Shown: one piece after another, positions 19,075 to 28,373 of the stretch
Numbering within the stretch: the first letter of the stretch is position 1
Layout of the letters: every line of letters starts with the position of its first letter
NCBI RefSeq assembly: GCF_006385705.1
Contig: NZ_VFRQ01000004.1
Coordinates: 310,001-374,000, forward strand
DNA length: 64,000 nucleotides
Direction of reading: 5' to 3'
DNA from: Pontibacter mangrovi
GTDB taxonomy: Bacteria; Bacteroidota; Bacteroidia; Cytophagales; Hymenobacteraceae
The notes under the pieces: generated by a model
The model's database searches: none
What the model was told of the DNA's origin: nothing
Seen by the model: the letters and a program-made list of their open reading frames with translations, nothing else
Position numbers and translations under genes: made by a program

Positions 19075-20454
19075 ATGAAAAGAACCTTGCTTGCCATACC
19101 CTTACTGGCTGCCCAGCTTTTTTACGGCTGCCAGAGTGCCTCAGAAACCACTACAGCCACTGCCGAAACTGCCGCTACGGACTCCACGGCAACGGCAGAG
19201 CTGTCTGATGAGGAGCTGCTGACGCTGGTGCAGGAGCGTACTTTCCAGTATTTCTGGGATGGTGCCGAGCCTACCTCCGGCCTGGCCCGCGAGCGCATCC
19301 ACATGGATGGCGTATATCCGCAGAACGACCAGAATGTAGTGACTACCGGTGCCACCGGCTTCGGGCTGATGGCGATTGTTGTGGGCATGGAGCGTGGCTT
19401 TATCACGAGGGAAGAAGGCGTGCAGCACCTGCAGAAGATGGTGAATTTCCTGGAGAAGGCTGACCGCTTCCATGGGGCGTGGCCGCATTGGATACAGGGC
19501 GAGACAGGCCGAGTAAAGCCTTTCGGCAAGAAGGATAACGGCGGAGATCTGGTAGAAACAGCTTTCCTGGTGCAGGGGCTGCTGACGGTGCGCCAGTACC
19601 TGCAGGATGGCAACGAACAGGAAAAGGCGCTGGCTACACAGATAGACAAGCTCTGGAAAGAAGTAGATTGGAACTGGTACCGCAAAGGAGGTCAAAATGT
19701 GCTGTATTGGCACTGGAGCCCGGAGTATAACTGGGAGATGAACTTCCCGGTGAGCGGCTACAACGAATGTCTGGTGATGTATGTACTGGCCGCTTCCTCG
19801 CCCACACATGGCGTGCCTGCCGAAGTGTACCACGAGGGCTGGGCGCAGAACGGGGACATCAAATCCGATGCAAAGGCTTACGGCCGTGAGGTGGTGCTGA
19901 ACCACAACGGGCACAAAGGCAGCGTAGGGCCCATGTTCTGGGCGCATTATTCCTACTTAGGCTTAGATCCGCGCGGGCTCACAGACAAGTATGCCGACTA
20001 CTGGAAGCTTAACCAGAACCACACCATGATCCAACACGACTACTGCGTGGACAACCCGAAAGGCTACAAAGGCTACGGAGAGGATGCCTGGGGCCTGACC
20101 TCCAGCTACTCCATGAACGGCTACGCCGGCCACAGCCCGGAAAACGACCTGGGCGTGATCTCTCCAACGGCTGCGCTTTCGTCTTACCCGTACGCCAAGG
20201 AAGAATCCCTGAAAGTGATGCGCCATTTGTATGAGGACCTGGGTGACAAGGTGTGGGGTAAGTATGGTTTCTACGATGCCTACTCCGAGGAGCATAACTG
20301 GTATACGCCGCGCTACCTGGGCATAGACCAGGGCCCGATTCCGGTGATGATAGAGAACGGCCGCACCGGCTTGCTGTGGGACCTGTTCATGAGCGCCCCG
20401 GAAGTGCAAACTGGTTTGAAGAAGCTGGGCTTCCAGAGTCCGCAGTTGAAGTAA
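19075..20454 (+). CDS. second GH144-type glycoside hydrolase, lipoprotein
   Basis: A paralogue of the preceding gene. It has a lipobox (LFYGCQSA), a short Ala/Thr-rich linker, and the same order of blocks: FQYFWDGAEP, TTGATGFGLMAIVVG, FHGAWPHWIQG, KDNGGDLVETAFLVQG, YWHWSPEYNWEMNFPVSGYNE and LGIDQGPIPVMIENGRTGLLW. Its 459 residues are close to the minimal GH144 domain. In Bacteroidota such pairs can combine endo- and exo-acting enzymes; which is which cannot be read here. It lies 46 bp after its paralogue and so is probably in the same transcript. Confidence 0.88.
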   Translation: MKRTLLAIPLLAAQLFYGCQSASETTTATAETAATDSTATAELSDEELLTLVQERTFQYFWDGAEPTSGLARERIHMDGVYPQNDQNVVTTGATGFGLMAIVVGMERGFITREEGVQHLQKMVNFLEKADRFHGAWPHWIQGETGRVKPFGKKDNGGDLVETAFLVQGLLTVRQYLQDGNEQEKALATQIDKLWKEVDWNWYRKGGQNVLYWHWSPEYNWEMNFPVSGYNECLVMYVLAASSPTHGVPAEVYHEGWAQNGDIKSDAKAYGREVVLNHNGHKGSVGPMFWAHYSYLGLDPRGLTDKYADYWKLNQNHTMIQHDYCVDNPKGYKGYGEDAWGLTSSYSMNGYAGHSPENDLGVISPTAALSSYPYAKEESLKVMRHLYEDLGDKVWGKYGFYDAYSEEHNWYTPRYLGIDQGPIPVMIENGRTGLLWDLFMSAPEVQTGLKKLGFQSPQLK

Positions 20455-20474
20455 GTATAAAGTATAAAATTTAT

Positions 20475-20577
20475 AGCGCGAGCGTCCCCGCTCATAATTA
20501 ACTATAGTTTGGGCGGTCCAGTCGAGTTGCAAAATCGACACTATTGAAAGTCACCCCGAAAGCTTTCGGGGCGCCAG
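20475..20577. repeat. palindromic intergenic repeats
   Basis: Two elements are present: GCGCGAGCGTCCCCGCTC at 20475-20492, a variant of a palindrome found at 36970-36989 and 52554-52573, and CACCCCGAAAG...CTTTCGGGGCGCCAG at 20552-20577, which recurs in variant form at 22591, 22733 and 37133. They lie in the 240-bp gap before the GH43-like gene; no gene is visible there. Confidence 0.6.
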
Positions 20578-20696
20578 CAAATAATAGTATGGAACGCCTC
20601 TACCTTTGAAGTCGCAGATCCCGGACTTGTTTCGGGAGGGGCAGGGGGATGGCAATCGCTCTGCAGAAATCAACACAGCAGTAAACTATACCGCAA

Positions 20697-22430
20697 ATGA
20701 AAAAAGTCTCACAAGCTATACTTGCACTAGCCATACTTTTAGGCAGCAGTATTACGGCGCTGGCGCAGAGCACGCAGATGAGCACCTACTGCAACCCGAT
20801 CAACATAGACTATACTTATGCCGTGTACGATGCCTACAAAGACATTTCGTACCGCTCCGGTGCCGACCCGGCCGTGGTGGAGTTCCGCAACGAGTACTAC
20901 ATGTTCGTGACCCGCTCCATGGGCTACTGGCACTCCACCGACCTGCAGAACTGGAATTTTATCAAACCGGAGAAGTGGTACTTTCAGGGCTCCAACGCGC
21001 CGGCAGCCTTCAACTACAAAGATTCGGTGCTGTACGTAACCGGCGACCCTTCCGGCTCTATGAGCATACTGTATACCGATGACCCTCAGCGCGGCGACTG
21101 GAAAGCCACCCCCGGCATCCTGACCAACCTGCAGGACCCGGCGCTGTTTATTGATGATGACGGCAAAGCCTATGTCTACTGGGGCTCCTCCAATACCTAT
21201 CCCATTAAAGTGCAGGAACTGGACCGGGAAGATCGCTTTAAACCAGTAGGGGAAGTAAAAGAGCTGTTTACGCTGCACGGCGACAAGCATGGCTGGGAGC
21301 GCTTCGGCGAGAACCACTCCGACACCACCCTGGCCGGCTATATGGAAGGCGCCTGGATGACGAAGCACAACGGCAAATATTACCTGCAGTATGCCGCACC
21401 GGGCACTGAGTTCAACGTGTATGGCGATGGCGTGTACATCGGCGACAGCCCGCTTGGGCCGTTCACTTACGCTCCCAACAACCCGGTGTCGTATAAGCCG
21501 GGCGGCTACATGAACGGCGCGGGCCACGGCAGCACCTTGGTTGGCCCGGCAGGCGAGTACTGGCACTTTGGCTCGGCCTCGGTATCGGTAAACATGAACT
21601 GGGAGCGCCGCATCAACATGTTCCATACATCTTTTGATAAAGACGGGCTGATGCACGCGGACACTTACTTTGGCGATTACCCACACTATGGTCCGGCTGT
21701 GCCGGGCAAGGCCGGAGAGTTTGCCGGCTGGATGCTGCTATCTTACAAGAAACCGGCGAAAGCCTCGTCTGTGCTGGAAAACTTTAAGCCAGAGAACATG
21801 CTGGACGAAAGCACCAAAACATTTTGGGTGGCAGAGCAGAACAACGACCAGCAGTGGGTGCAGGTAGACCTGCAGAAGCCCGGCAAAGTATACGCCGTGC
21901 AGGTGAATTACCACGACTATAAATCCGACCTCTATGGCAAGGAACCGGGGCTGTACCACCGTTATGTGGTGGAAGGCTCTACGGACGGAAAGAGCTGGCA
22001 GACGCTGGTAGACAGAAGCGATAACTACAGAGATGTACCCAACGATTACGTGGAGCTGGGCACCCCGAAAACGGTTCGTTACGTCCGCTTTCGCAATATT
22101 CATGCGCCCACGCCTAACCTGGCTATTTCGGGCCTGCGCGTGTTTGGCGTAGGGCAGGGCAAAGCACCGGTCCGTGTCAAGAACTTCAAGGTAAACCGCC
22201 AGCAGGACCGCCGCGACGCCATGATCACCTGGGACAGACAAGCCAATGCCCAAGGCTACAACGTGCTGTGGGGCATCGCGCCGGATAAGCTCTACAATTC
22301 TTGGATGGTGTACGACGATAACAAGCTGAACCTGAAGAGCCTGGGTGTAGACCAAGGGTATTACTTCACCATCGAAGCCTTCAACGAGAACGGCGTGTCG
22401 CAGCGGACGAAGGTGATGAAGGTGGATTGA
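20697..22430 (+). CDS. GH43-like glycoside hydrolase with F5/8C and Fn3 domains
   Basis: A secreted enzyme (signal peptide to about residue 24, ALAQ). The five-bladed propeller of clan GH-F is suggested by SGADPAVVEF (catalytic base Asp57), DPALFIDDDGKAYVYWG (pKa-modulating Asp near 146) and EGAWMTKHNGKYYLQYA (acid Glu near 220). A discoidin-type F5/8C domain follows (about 350-480, ending AISGLRVFG), then an Fn3-like domain to the end. Subfamily and linkage cannot be assigned by eye. Unlike its neighbours it has no lipobox, so it is probably periplasmic or released. Confidence 0.85.
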   Translation: MKKVSQAILALAILLGSSITALAQSTQMSTYCNPINIDYTYAVYDAYKDISYRSGADPAVVEFRNEYYMFVTRSMGYWHSTDLQNWNFIKPEKWYFQGSNAPAAFNYKDSVLYVTGDPSGSMSILYTDDPQRGDWKATPGILTNLQDPALFIDDDGKAYVYWGSSNTYPIKVQELDREDRFKPVGEVKELFTLHGDKHGWERFGENHSDTTLAGYMEGAWMTKHNGKYYLQYAAPGTEFNVYGDGVYIGDSPLGPFTYAPNNPVSYKPGGYMNGAGHGSTLVGPAGEYWHFGSASVSVNMNWERRINMFHTSFDKDGLMHADTYFGDYPHYGPAVPGKAGEFAGWMLLSYKKPAKASSVLENFKPENMLDESTKTFWVAEQNNDQQWVQVDLQKPGKVYAVQVNYHDYKSDLYGKEPGLYHRYVVEGSTDGKSWQTLVDRSDNYRDVPNDYVELGTPKTVRYVRFRNIHAPTPNLAISGLRVFGVGQGKAPVRVKNFKVNRQQDRRDAMITWDRQANAQGYNVLWGIAPDKLYNSWMVYDDNKLNLKSLGVDQGYYFTIEAFNENGVSQRTKVMKVD

Positions 22431-22905
22431 GAAGCACTAAAAGGTGTTATACTAAACTTAAATTATACTCTAACTGAAGAATAAAACTCTTTCCGGTTTT
22501 TCCAGGAGGCGCCTCGAGAGGTTCCGGTGACGAGCCAGAGGCGAGGCGGCCGCAGCGCAGCGAAGGCAGCGCCGAGTGGGAGTTAGTTTACCCCGAAGCA
22601 TTTCGGGGAGCCCTCGCGGACTTGGAGCGCAGAAAGTATGCGATGAAAAAACCGCTCGTAAATCTTGAGGATGAACGGGAGCTAGCAAGGATAGCTGTGT
22701 TGAAGTTGCGGGTAGTAGAGGCTATAGAGAGGCACCCCGAAAGTCTTCGGGGCGCCAGGTGAAGTATAAAGTATGGCGCTGCGGGCCGGTCAGGTGCAAA
22801 CCTAACATTATAGGCACGGGTTGCAAACTCGCGTGAGCGAGAAGATTTAGGTATCTTGCAAGTATAAAAGTATAGACAAAGTATAAACTAGAAAGTATAG
22901 ACCGA
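22431..22905. repeat. gene-free gap with palindromes and an AAGTATA array
   Basis: No coding sequence is supported. The region holds CCCCGAAGCATTTCGGGG at 22591-22608, a CACCCCGAAAG...CTTCGGGGCGCCAG copy at 22733-22758 followed by AAGTATAAAGTATGG, and four AAGTATA motifs at 22860, 22868, 22879 and 22893 immediately before the SGNH gene. Words and their order between about 22490 and 22715 resemble those at about 36760-36950 (e.g. TTCCGGTG, then TGAACGG-AGCTAG-AAGGATAGCT), which suggests two diverged copies of one element. Confidence 0.55.
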
Positions 22906-23565
22906 ATGAAAAAATGCTTACTCCTGATCGTGGCGCTGGTATGGCAACTACAAGCGCAGGCCCAACAAAGCAACCCACCCTTCTGGAACGAGATCCAGAC
23001 CTTTAAGCAGCAGGACAGCGTGGAGATGCCGCCCCAGAACGCCATCCTTTTTGTAGGCAGCTCCTCTATCAGAAAATGGACAAACGTGCAGGAAATGTTC
23101 CCGAAGTATACTTTGATTAACCGCGGCTTCGGCGGCTCCACCCTCCTCGACCTCAAACGCTACCTGAACGACATTGTGATCCCGTACCAGCCAAAGCAGA
23201 TCGTGATCTACTCCGGAGAGAACGATATTGCCGCTGGCAATGTGGAGGCGCCGGAGGTGCTGCAGCGCTTTCAGGATGTGTTCCAAAGTATAAGGCAGGA
23301 GCTGCCGCAGGTACCGGTGATGTTTGTGTCCATCAAACCCAGCCCGTCGCGTATCAAGTATAAGCCTATTATAGAAGAATCCAACCGACTGATAAAGGAC
23401 TACCTGAAAACGCAGCCGAAGACAGCCTATGTGAATGTGTACAAGCCGATGCTGCAGCGTAACGGCAAACCGAAGCCCGAGATATTTATACAGGACAGCC
23501 TGCACATGAACCAGCAGGGCTACCAGATCTGGAAGAAAAAGATTAAACCAAGTTTGATAAAATAA
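22906..23565 (+). CDS. secreted SGNH/GDSL hydrolase
   Basis: A serine esterase of the SGNH superfamily with a signal peptide (cleavage near LQAQAQQ, residues 17-22). Block I is ILFVGSSSIRKW with the nucleophile in GSSS, the oxyanion block is YSGENDIAAGN, and the catalytic Asp-His pair is in DSLHMNQQGY near residues 195-200. In a PUL such enzymes usually remove acetyl groups from glycans; that role is an inference. It lies 16 bp before the GH3 gene. Confidence 0.9.
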   Translation: MKKCLLLIVALVWQLQAQAQQSNPPFWNEIQTFKQQDSVEMPPQNAILFVGSSSIRKWTNVQEMFPKYTLINRGFGGSTLLDLKRYLNDIVIPYQPKQIVIYSGENDIAAGNVEAPEVLQRFQDVFQSIRQELPQVPVMFVSIKPSPSRIKYKPIIEESNRLIKDYLKTQPKTAYVNVYKPMLQRNGKPKPEIFIQDSLHMNQQGYQIWKKKIKPSLIK

Positions 23566-23581
23566 CCTAATCAAAGAATAC

Positions 23582-25939
23582 ATGAAACGAATCATACGTA
23601 CCGCCCTGGTCATGTCGATCGGATTGGCCAGCACGCAATGCAACACGGCGCAGCAAGGCTCCACCGCCCCGCAAACCGAAACAGCGGAACAAACGCAGAC
23701 CACAGCCGCTATGGGCAGAAGTACGGCAGACCCGCGCATGCGCCAGTTCGTGGATAGCCTCCTGAGCCAGATGACGCTGGAGGAGAAGATCGGGCAGCTG
23801 AACCTGGTATCGGTGGGCTTCGACGTGACCGGGCCGGTGGTGAGCGAGAACGTGGACGAGAACATCCGCAAGGGCAACGTGGGCGGTGTGTTTAACACCT
23901 ATACCCCGGTGGCGGCCAGAAAGCTGCAGGAGTTTGCCGTAAATAACACGCGCCTGAAGATTCCGCTCTTGTTTGGCTACGACGTGATCCACGGGCACCG
24001 CACCATTTTCCCGATTCCGCTGGGCCTCTCCACCAGCTGGGACATGGACGCCATTGAGCGCAGCGCCCGCATCGCCGCTGAAGAGGCCTCTGCCGATGGC
24101 CTGAACTGGGTGTTCTCTCCGATGGTGGACATTGCCCGCGATGCCCGATGGGGCCGCATCGCTGAGGGGGCCGGCGAAGACCCGTACCTGGGCTCGCAGG
24201 TGGCCAGGGCCATGGTGGAAGGCTATCAGGGCAACGACCTGACCCAGTACAACACCGTGATGGCCTGCGTGAAGCACTTTGCCCTGTACGGTGCCGCCGA
24301 GGCCGGCCGCGACTACAACACTGTGGATATGAGTATGAACCGCATGTTCAACGAGTACCTGCCGCCTTACAAGGCAGCCATAGACGCCGGTGCGGGTAGT
24401 GTGATGACCTCTTTTAATGAAATTAACGGGGTGCCGGCTACTGGCAACAGGTGGTTGTTCACAGAACTCCTGCGCGACCAATGGGGCTTCGATGGCATGG
24501 TGGTGACCGACTACACCGCCATCAACGAGATGATAGCACACGGCGTGGGCGACGAGGCGCACGTAGGGGCACTGGCCCTGAAAGCCGGCGTGGACATGGA
24601 CATGGTAGGCGAGGTGTTCCTGAAGCACCTGAAGCAGGCAGTGGCGGAAGGCAAGGTAACCGAAGAGGAGATTACCACCGCTGCCCGCCGCATCCTGGAG
24701 GCAAAGTATAAACTGGGCCTTTTTGAGGATCCGTACAAGTACGCCGATGAGCAGCGCGCCAAGACAACTATCATGAAGCCGGAGTACCGCCAGGCGGCCC
24801 GCGAGATTGCCCGTAAAAGCATGGTACTCCTGAAAAATGAGAAGCAGGTGCTGCCGTTGAAGAAGACCGGCACCATTGCCCTGGTTGGCCCGCTGGCCAA
24901 AAATCAGCGCGACCTGATAGGTAACTGGAGCGGCGCCGGCGACTGGAAGCAGGCTGTGTCGCTGGAGCAGGGAATCCGCAATGTGGCGGACAGCAGCATC
25001 AAGATCAACTATGCCAAAGGAGCCAATATTACTGACGATGAGCAGATGATCCAGCGCCTGAACGCGCATGGCGGCGAGCTGCAGATAGACAAGCGTTCTT
25101 CGGAGCAGATGATTGCCGAGGCTGTGAAGGTTGCCAAATCCTCTGATGTGATCGTGGCTGTGGTAGGCGAGGCACAGGGCATGACAGGGGAGGCCGCCAG
25201 CCGCGCCGACATTACCCTGCCGGGCAAGCAGCGTGAACTGTTGATGGCCCTGAAGAAAACCGGTAAGCCGCTGGTGGTGGTACTGATGAACGGTCGTCCG
25301 CTGGCCCTGGCCTGGGAGGATGAGAATGCCGATGCCATCCTGGAAACCTGGTTTGCCGGTACCGAGGCAGGCAATGCCATTGCCGATGTGCTGTTCGGGG
25401 AATATAACCCGTCCGGTAAACTTACCGCCACTTTCCCGCAGGTGGTGGGTCAGATCCCGCTGTACTACAACCACAAAAACACCGGCCGTCCGTACAACGG
25501 GCAGCTATTGGACAAGTATAAATCGCGCTACATGGACGTGACGAACGATCCGCTGTACCCGTTCGGTTATGGCCTGAGCTATACCACCTTCAACTACTCG
25601 CAGCCAAAGCTCAGCAAGAGCACCATCAGCCCTAGTGAGAGTGTGGAAGTAACGGTAAACGTGCAGAACACCGGCAACTTCGATGGTGAGGAAGTAGTGC
25701 AGCTGTACGTGCAGGATGTGGTGGGAACGATCACCCGCCCGGTGAAGGAGCTGAAAGGATTCGAGAAGATCAGCCTTAAAAAAGGCGAGAGCAAAACGGT
25801 GACCTTTACCATCGAGCCGGAAGACCTGAAGTTCTACAACAACGACCTGGACTTTGTACTGGAGCCGGGTGAGTTTAAGGTATATGTTGGCACCAACTCC
25901 CGCGACGTGAAGGAGGCCAGCTTCACCGTGACAGAGTAA
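23582..25939 (+). CDS. GH3 beta-glucosidase, BglX-like lipoprotein
   Basis: A 785-residue retaining beta-glucosidase. Lipobox-like Cys near residue 20 (LASTQCNTA), GH3 N-terminal barrel with MTLEEKIGQLNLV, FGYDVIHGHRTIFPIPLG, CVKHFALYGA and the nucleophile Asp in GMVVTDYTAI (about D310), C-terminal sandwich domain with VLLKNEKQVLPL and VAVVGEAQGMTGEAASRADI, and a terminal Fn3-like domain (VQNTGNFDGEEVVQLYV). It would release glucose from oligosaccharides produced by the GH144 enzymes, as GH3 enzymes do in known beta-1,2-glucan loci (inference). Confidence 0.93.
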   Translation: MKRIIRTALVMSIGLASTQCNTAQQGSTAPQTETAEQTQTTAAMGRSTADPRMRQFVDSLLSQMTLEEKIGQLNLVSVGFDVTGPVVSENVDENIRKGNVGGVFNTYTPVAARKLQEFAVNNTRLKIPLLFGYDVIHGHRTIFPIPLGLSTSWDMDAIERSARIAAEEASADGLNWVFSPMVDIARDARWGRIAEGAGEDPYLGSQVARAMVEGYQGNDLTQYNTVMACVKHFALYGAAEAGRDYNTVDMSMNRMFNEYLPPYKAAIDAGAGSVMTSFNEINGVPATGNRWLFTELLRDQWGFDGMVVTDYTAINEMIAHGVGDEAHVGALALKAGVDMDMVGEVFLKHLKQAVAEGKVTEEEITTAARRILEAKYKLGLFEDPYKYADEQRAKTTIMKPEYRQAAREIARKSMVLLKNEKQVLPLKKTGTIALVGPLAKNQRDLIGNWSGAGDWKQAVSLEQGIRNVADSSIKINYAKGANITDDEQMIQRLNAHGGELQIDKRSSEQMIAEAVKVAKSSDVIVAVVGEAQGMTGEAASRADITLPGKQRELLMALKKTGKPLVVVLMNGRPLALAWEDENADAILETWFAGTEAGNAIADVLFGEYNPSGKLTATFPQVVGQIPLYYNHKNTGRPYNGQLLDKYKSRYMDVTNDPLYPFGYGLSYTTFNYSQPKLSKSTISPSESVEVTVNVQNTGNFDGEEVVQLYVQDVVGTITRPVKELKGFEKISLKKGESKTVTFTIEPEDLKFYNNDLDFVLEPGEFKVYVGTNSRDVKEASFTVTE

Positions 25940-26042
25940 AAGACAATTAGGTTGAGTAGCCGTCGCTAGCCCTGAAAAGCCGGCGGCGGCACAACCTTTT
26001 ATCAGCAAAGGTTGAAGCACGACCAACCCTTAGTACATCAAG

Positions 26043-28361
26043 ATGCACATCTATCGGATTACACCATATAGGAAGAAAGCCGCCCACACGATTCGAGCAA
26101 TCGGGATGGCGGCCTTCTTTTTGTTTATCTGCACCTATTGTAGCCCCAAAAAAGATGCCCGGGAAGAGACTTTTGAGCGGGAGGTGGTAGACAAAGATCC
26201 GCCTGTTGCCCCTCTCTCTCCGGAAGAAAGCATCAGCAAAATGGTGCTCCCGCCTGGGTACCGGGTAGAGCTGGTGGCCAGCGAGCCGATGGTGCAGGAG
26301 CCCGTCGCGCTTGCCTGGGACGGAAACGGCAGAATGTATGTGGCGGAGATGAACACCTACATGATCGATTCGGAGGGCTCGAACCAGTTTGCACCTACCA
26401 GCCGCATCAAGTTGCTGGAGGACACGAACGGCGACGGCAAGATGGATAAGTATACCATTTTTGTCGATAGCCTGGTGCTGCCGCGCGTGGTACTGCCCCT
26501 CGGCGACCAGGTGCTGGTGCAGGAAACCAACCTGAAGCACATCTGGAGCTATCGCGACACCAACGGAGACGACAAAGCCGACGAGAAGAAAATGGTGTTC
26601 CGCAACGAAGAGATCGACCTGAGAAACCTGGAGCACCAGAACGGTGGCCTGATGTGGAACCGCGACAACTGGATTTACCCTACCCGCGATAACCTGCGCT
26701 ACAAGTATAAAAACGGTGTGCTGGAGGCAGACACCATGATCGACAACATGACAGGGCAGTGGGGCATCACCAACGACGACTATGGCCGTCTATACTTTTC
26801 AGAAGCCGGCCCGGGCTTGCCTGCCGTGCAGATACAACAGATGCCCGCCTACGGTGCCCTGAATTTCAAGGATCAGTTTACGCCGGAGTTTGCTGTGCCG
26901 TGGCCCATCATCGGGACGACGGATGCGCAGGGTGGGGAAAAGGCGCTGCGCCCGGAAGACAACACTTTAAACCATTTCACCTCGGGCTGCGGCCAGTCCA
27001 TCTACCGCGGCGATCGGATGCCAAAAGATATGGTTGGAGATTATTTTATAGCGGAGCCGGTGGGGCGTATTATCAAGCGGGGTAAGATTAAAAATAAAGA
27101 AGGCAAAATTGTGATTGACAATGTGTACGAAGGGAAGGACTGGCTGGCGTCAGCGGACTTTAACTTCCGTCCCATCAACACTTATACCGGTCCGGACGGA
27201 GCGTTATACATCGTGGACATGTACCATGGCATTATACAGGAAAGCGAGTGGTCGGGGCCAGGCACGTACCTGGGCAGCATCATTGAGCAAAAAGAGCTGT
27301 ACAAGAACAGGGGCATGGGGCGCATCTACCGTGTGGTGCACGAAGACCATGAACTGGACAAGCAACGCCCGAACATGCTGGATGAACCTGCCAGCAAACT
27401 GGTAACGTACCTGCAGCACCCCAACGGCTGGTGGCGCGACAATGCACAGACCTTGCTGGTGCTCAGAAACGATAAATCGGTTATCCCAACCCTGCAGAAG
27501 ATCGCCTTGGGTAAGAAGGCCACGCTGAAGAAGAAGCCGAACGATGTGACACGGGTTCATGCACTGTGGACGCTGGAGGGCCTGGGTGCCATGAACAAAG
27601 AGGTGCTGTTCAAAGCCCTTGCTGATGCTGATCCTCAAATCAGAAAAACGGCGGTTTGGATAAGCGAAATGTATACTAAGCAAAATGACCAGGAGGTGAT
27701 CGAGAAGCTCAGCGACCTGAAAAACGACCCCAGCCCTGATGTGCGCCTCCAGCTTTCCCTGTCGCTGCGCTCAAATGATACGGAGCAGGCGAAGCAGGTG
27801 GTAAAAGACCTTCTGGCCGCCTACCCCAACGACGAAGTCATGCAATCGTCTTACAAATCATTTGTGGAAACGCACAGGAGAATTGCGGAAGAGCGGGAAA
27901 GAGTGAAAAACATCAGCCCCGAAGACAGGGCTTTGATCGCGAAGGGAGCAGTAATTTATAACCAGCTGTGCACCAATTGCCACGGGCCCCAGGGCAAAGG
28001 GATACAGGTGGGCGGACGCATGCCGGCACCACCGCTGGCTGGGTCTCCCCGCCTGAGAGGCACTGATAAAATACTGCCCATCGAGATTATGATGCACGGC
28101 TTGCAAGGGCCCATAGACGGCAAAGAGTATGCGGATATGATGCCCTCCATGGCAGGCCAGAGCGACGAGTGGATCGCAGCGGTGCTTAGCTATGTGCGCA
28201 ACAGCAGCGACCTTGGCAACAAAGCCTCCGTGATTAGACCCGAAGAGGTGAAAGAAGTACGCGATCGTATTGAACTGATACCTGGTGGCGCAACGCTGCA
28301 GTACCTGGAAGTACACAAAGGCTACCGCACCACGCAACGCAACTGGGCTGATGAAAAGTAA
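26043..28361 (+). CDS. PVC-type dehydrogenase-like propeller lipoprotein with HEAT repeats and cytochrome c domain
   Basis: The N-terminus ends in a lipobox-like ICTYCSPKK (Cys near residue 37). A glucose/sorbosone-dehydrogenase-like propeller follows (about 65-420: LPPGYRVELVASEP, VALAWDGNGRMYVAEM, EDTNGDGKMDKYT, GPDGALYIVDMYHG), then HEAT-like repeats (about 440-600), then a C-terminal mono-heme cytochrome c domain with CTNCH near residue 643 and the distal Met region MMPSMAG. It probably oxidises a sugar or related compound at the envelope and passes electrons to its heme. It is 13 bp from the FGE-like gene, so they are likely cotranscribed. Confidence 0.82.
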   Translation: MHIYRITPYRKKAAHTIRAIGMAAFFLFICTYCSPKKDAREETFEREVVDKDPPVAPLSPEESISKMVLPPGYRVELVASEPMVQEPVALAWDGNGRMYVAEMNTYMIDSEGSNQFAPTSRIKLLEDTNGDGKMDKYTIFVDSLVLPRVVLPLGDQVLVQETNLKHIWSYRDTNGDDKADEKKMVFRNEEIDLRNLEHQNGGLMWNRDNWIYPTRDNLRYKYKNGVLEADTMIDNMTGQWGITNDDYGRLYFSEAGPGLPAVQIQQMPAYGALNFKDQFTPEFAVPWPIIGTTDAQGGEKALRPEDNTLNHFTSGCGQSIYRGDRMPKDMVGDYFIAEPVGRIIKRGKIKNKEGKIVIDNVYEGKDWLASADFNFRPINTYTGPDGALYIVDMYHGIIQESEWSGPGTYLGSIIEQKELYKNRGMGRIYRVVHEDHELDKQRPNMLDEPASKLVTYLQHPNGWWRDNAQTLLVLRNDKSVIPTLQKIALGKKATLKKKPNDVTRVHALWTLEGLGAMNKEVLFKALADADPQIRKTAVWISEMYTKQNDQEVIEKLSDLKNDPSPDVRLQLSLSLRSNDTEQAKQVVKDLLAAYPNDEVMQSSYKSFVETHRRIAEERERVKNISPEDRALIAKGAVIYNQLCTNCHGPQGKGIQVGGRMPAPPLAGSPRLRGTDKILPIEIMMHGLQGPIDGKEYADMMPSMAGQSDEWIAAVLSYVRNSSDLGNKASVIRPEEVKEVRDRIELIPGGATLQYLEVHKGYRTTQRNWADEK

Positions 28362-28373
28362 GCGGAAGAAACC

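Noticed and set aside
23567..25474. 635-codon open frame on the minus strand across the GH3 gene
   Set aside because: It is exactly antisense to a full GH3 enzyme and has the His/Val/Gln/Arg-rich composition of an antisense frame, with no family motif.
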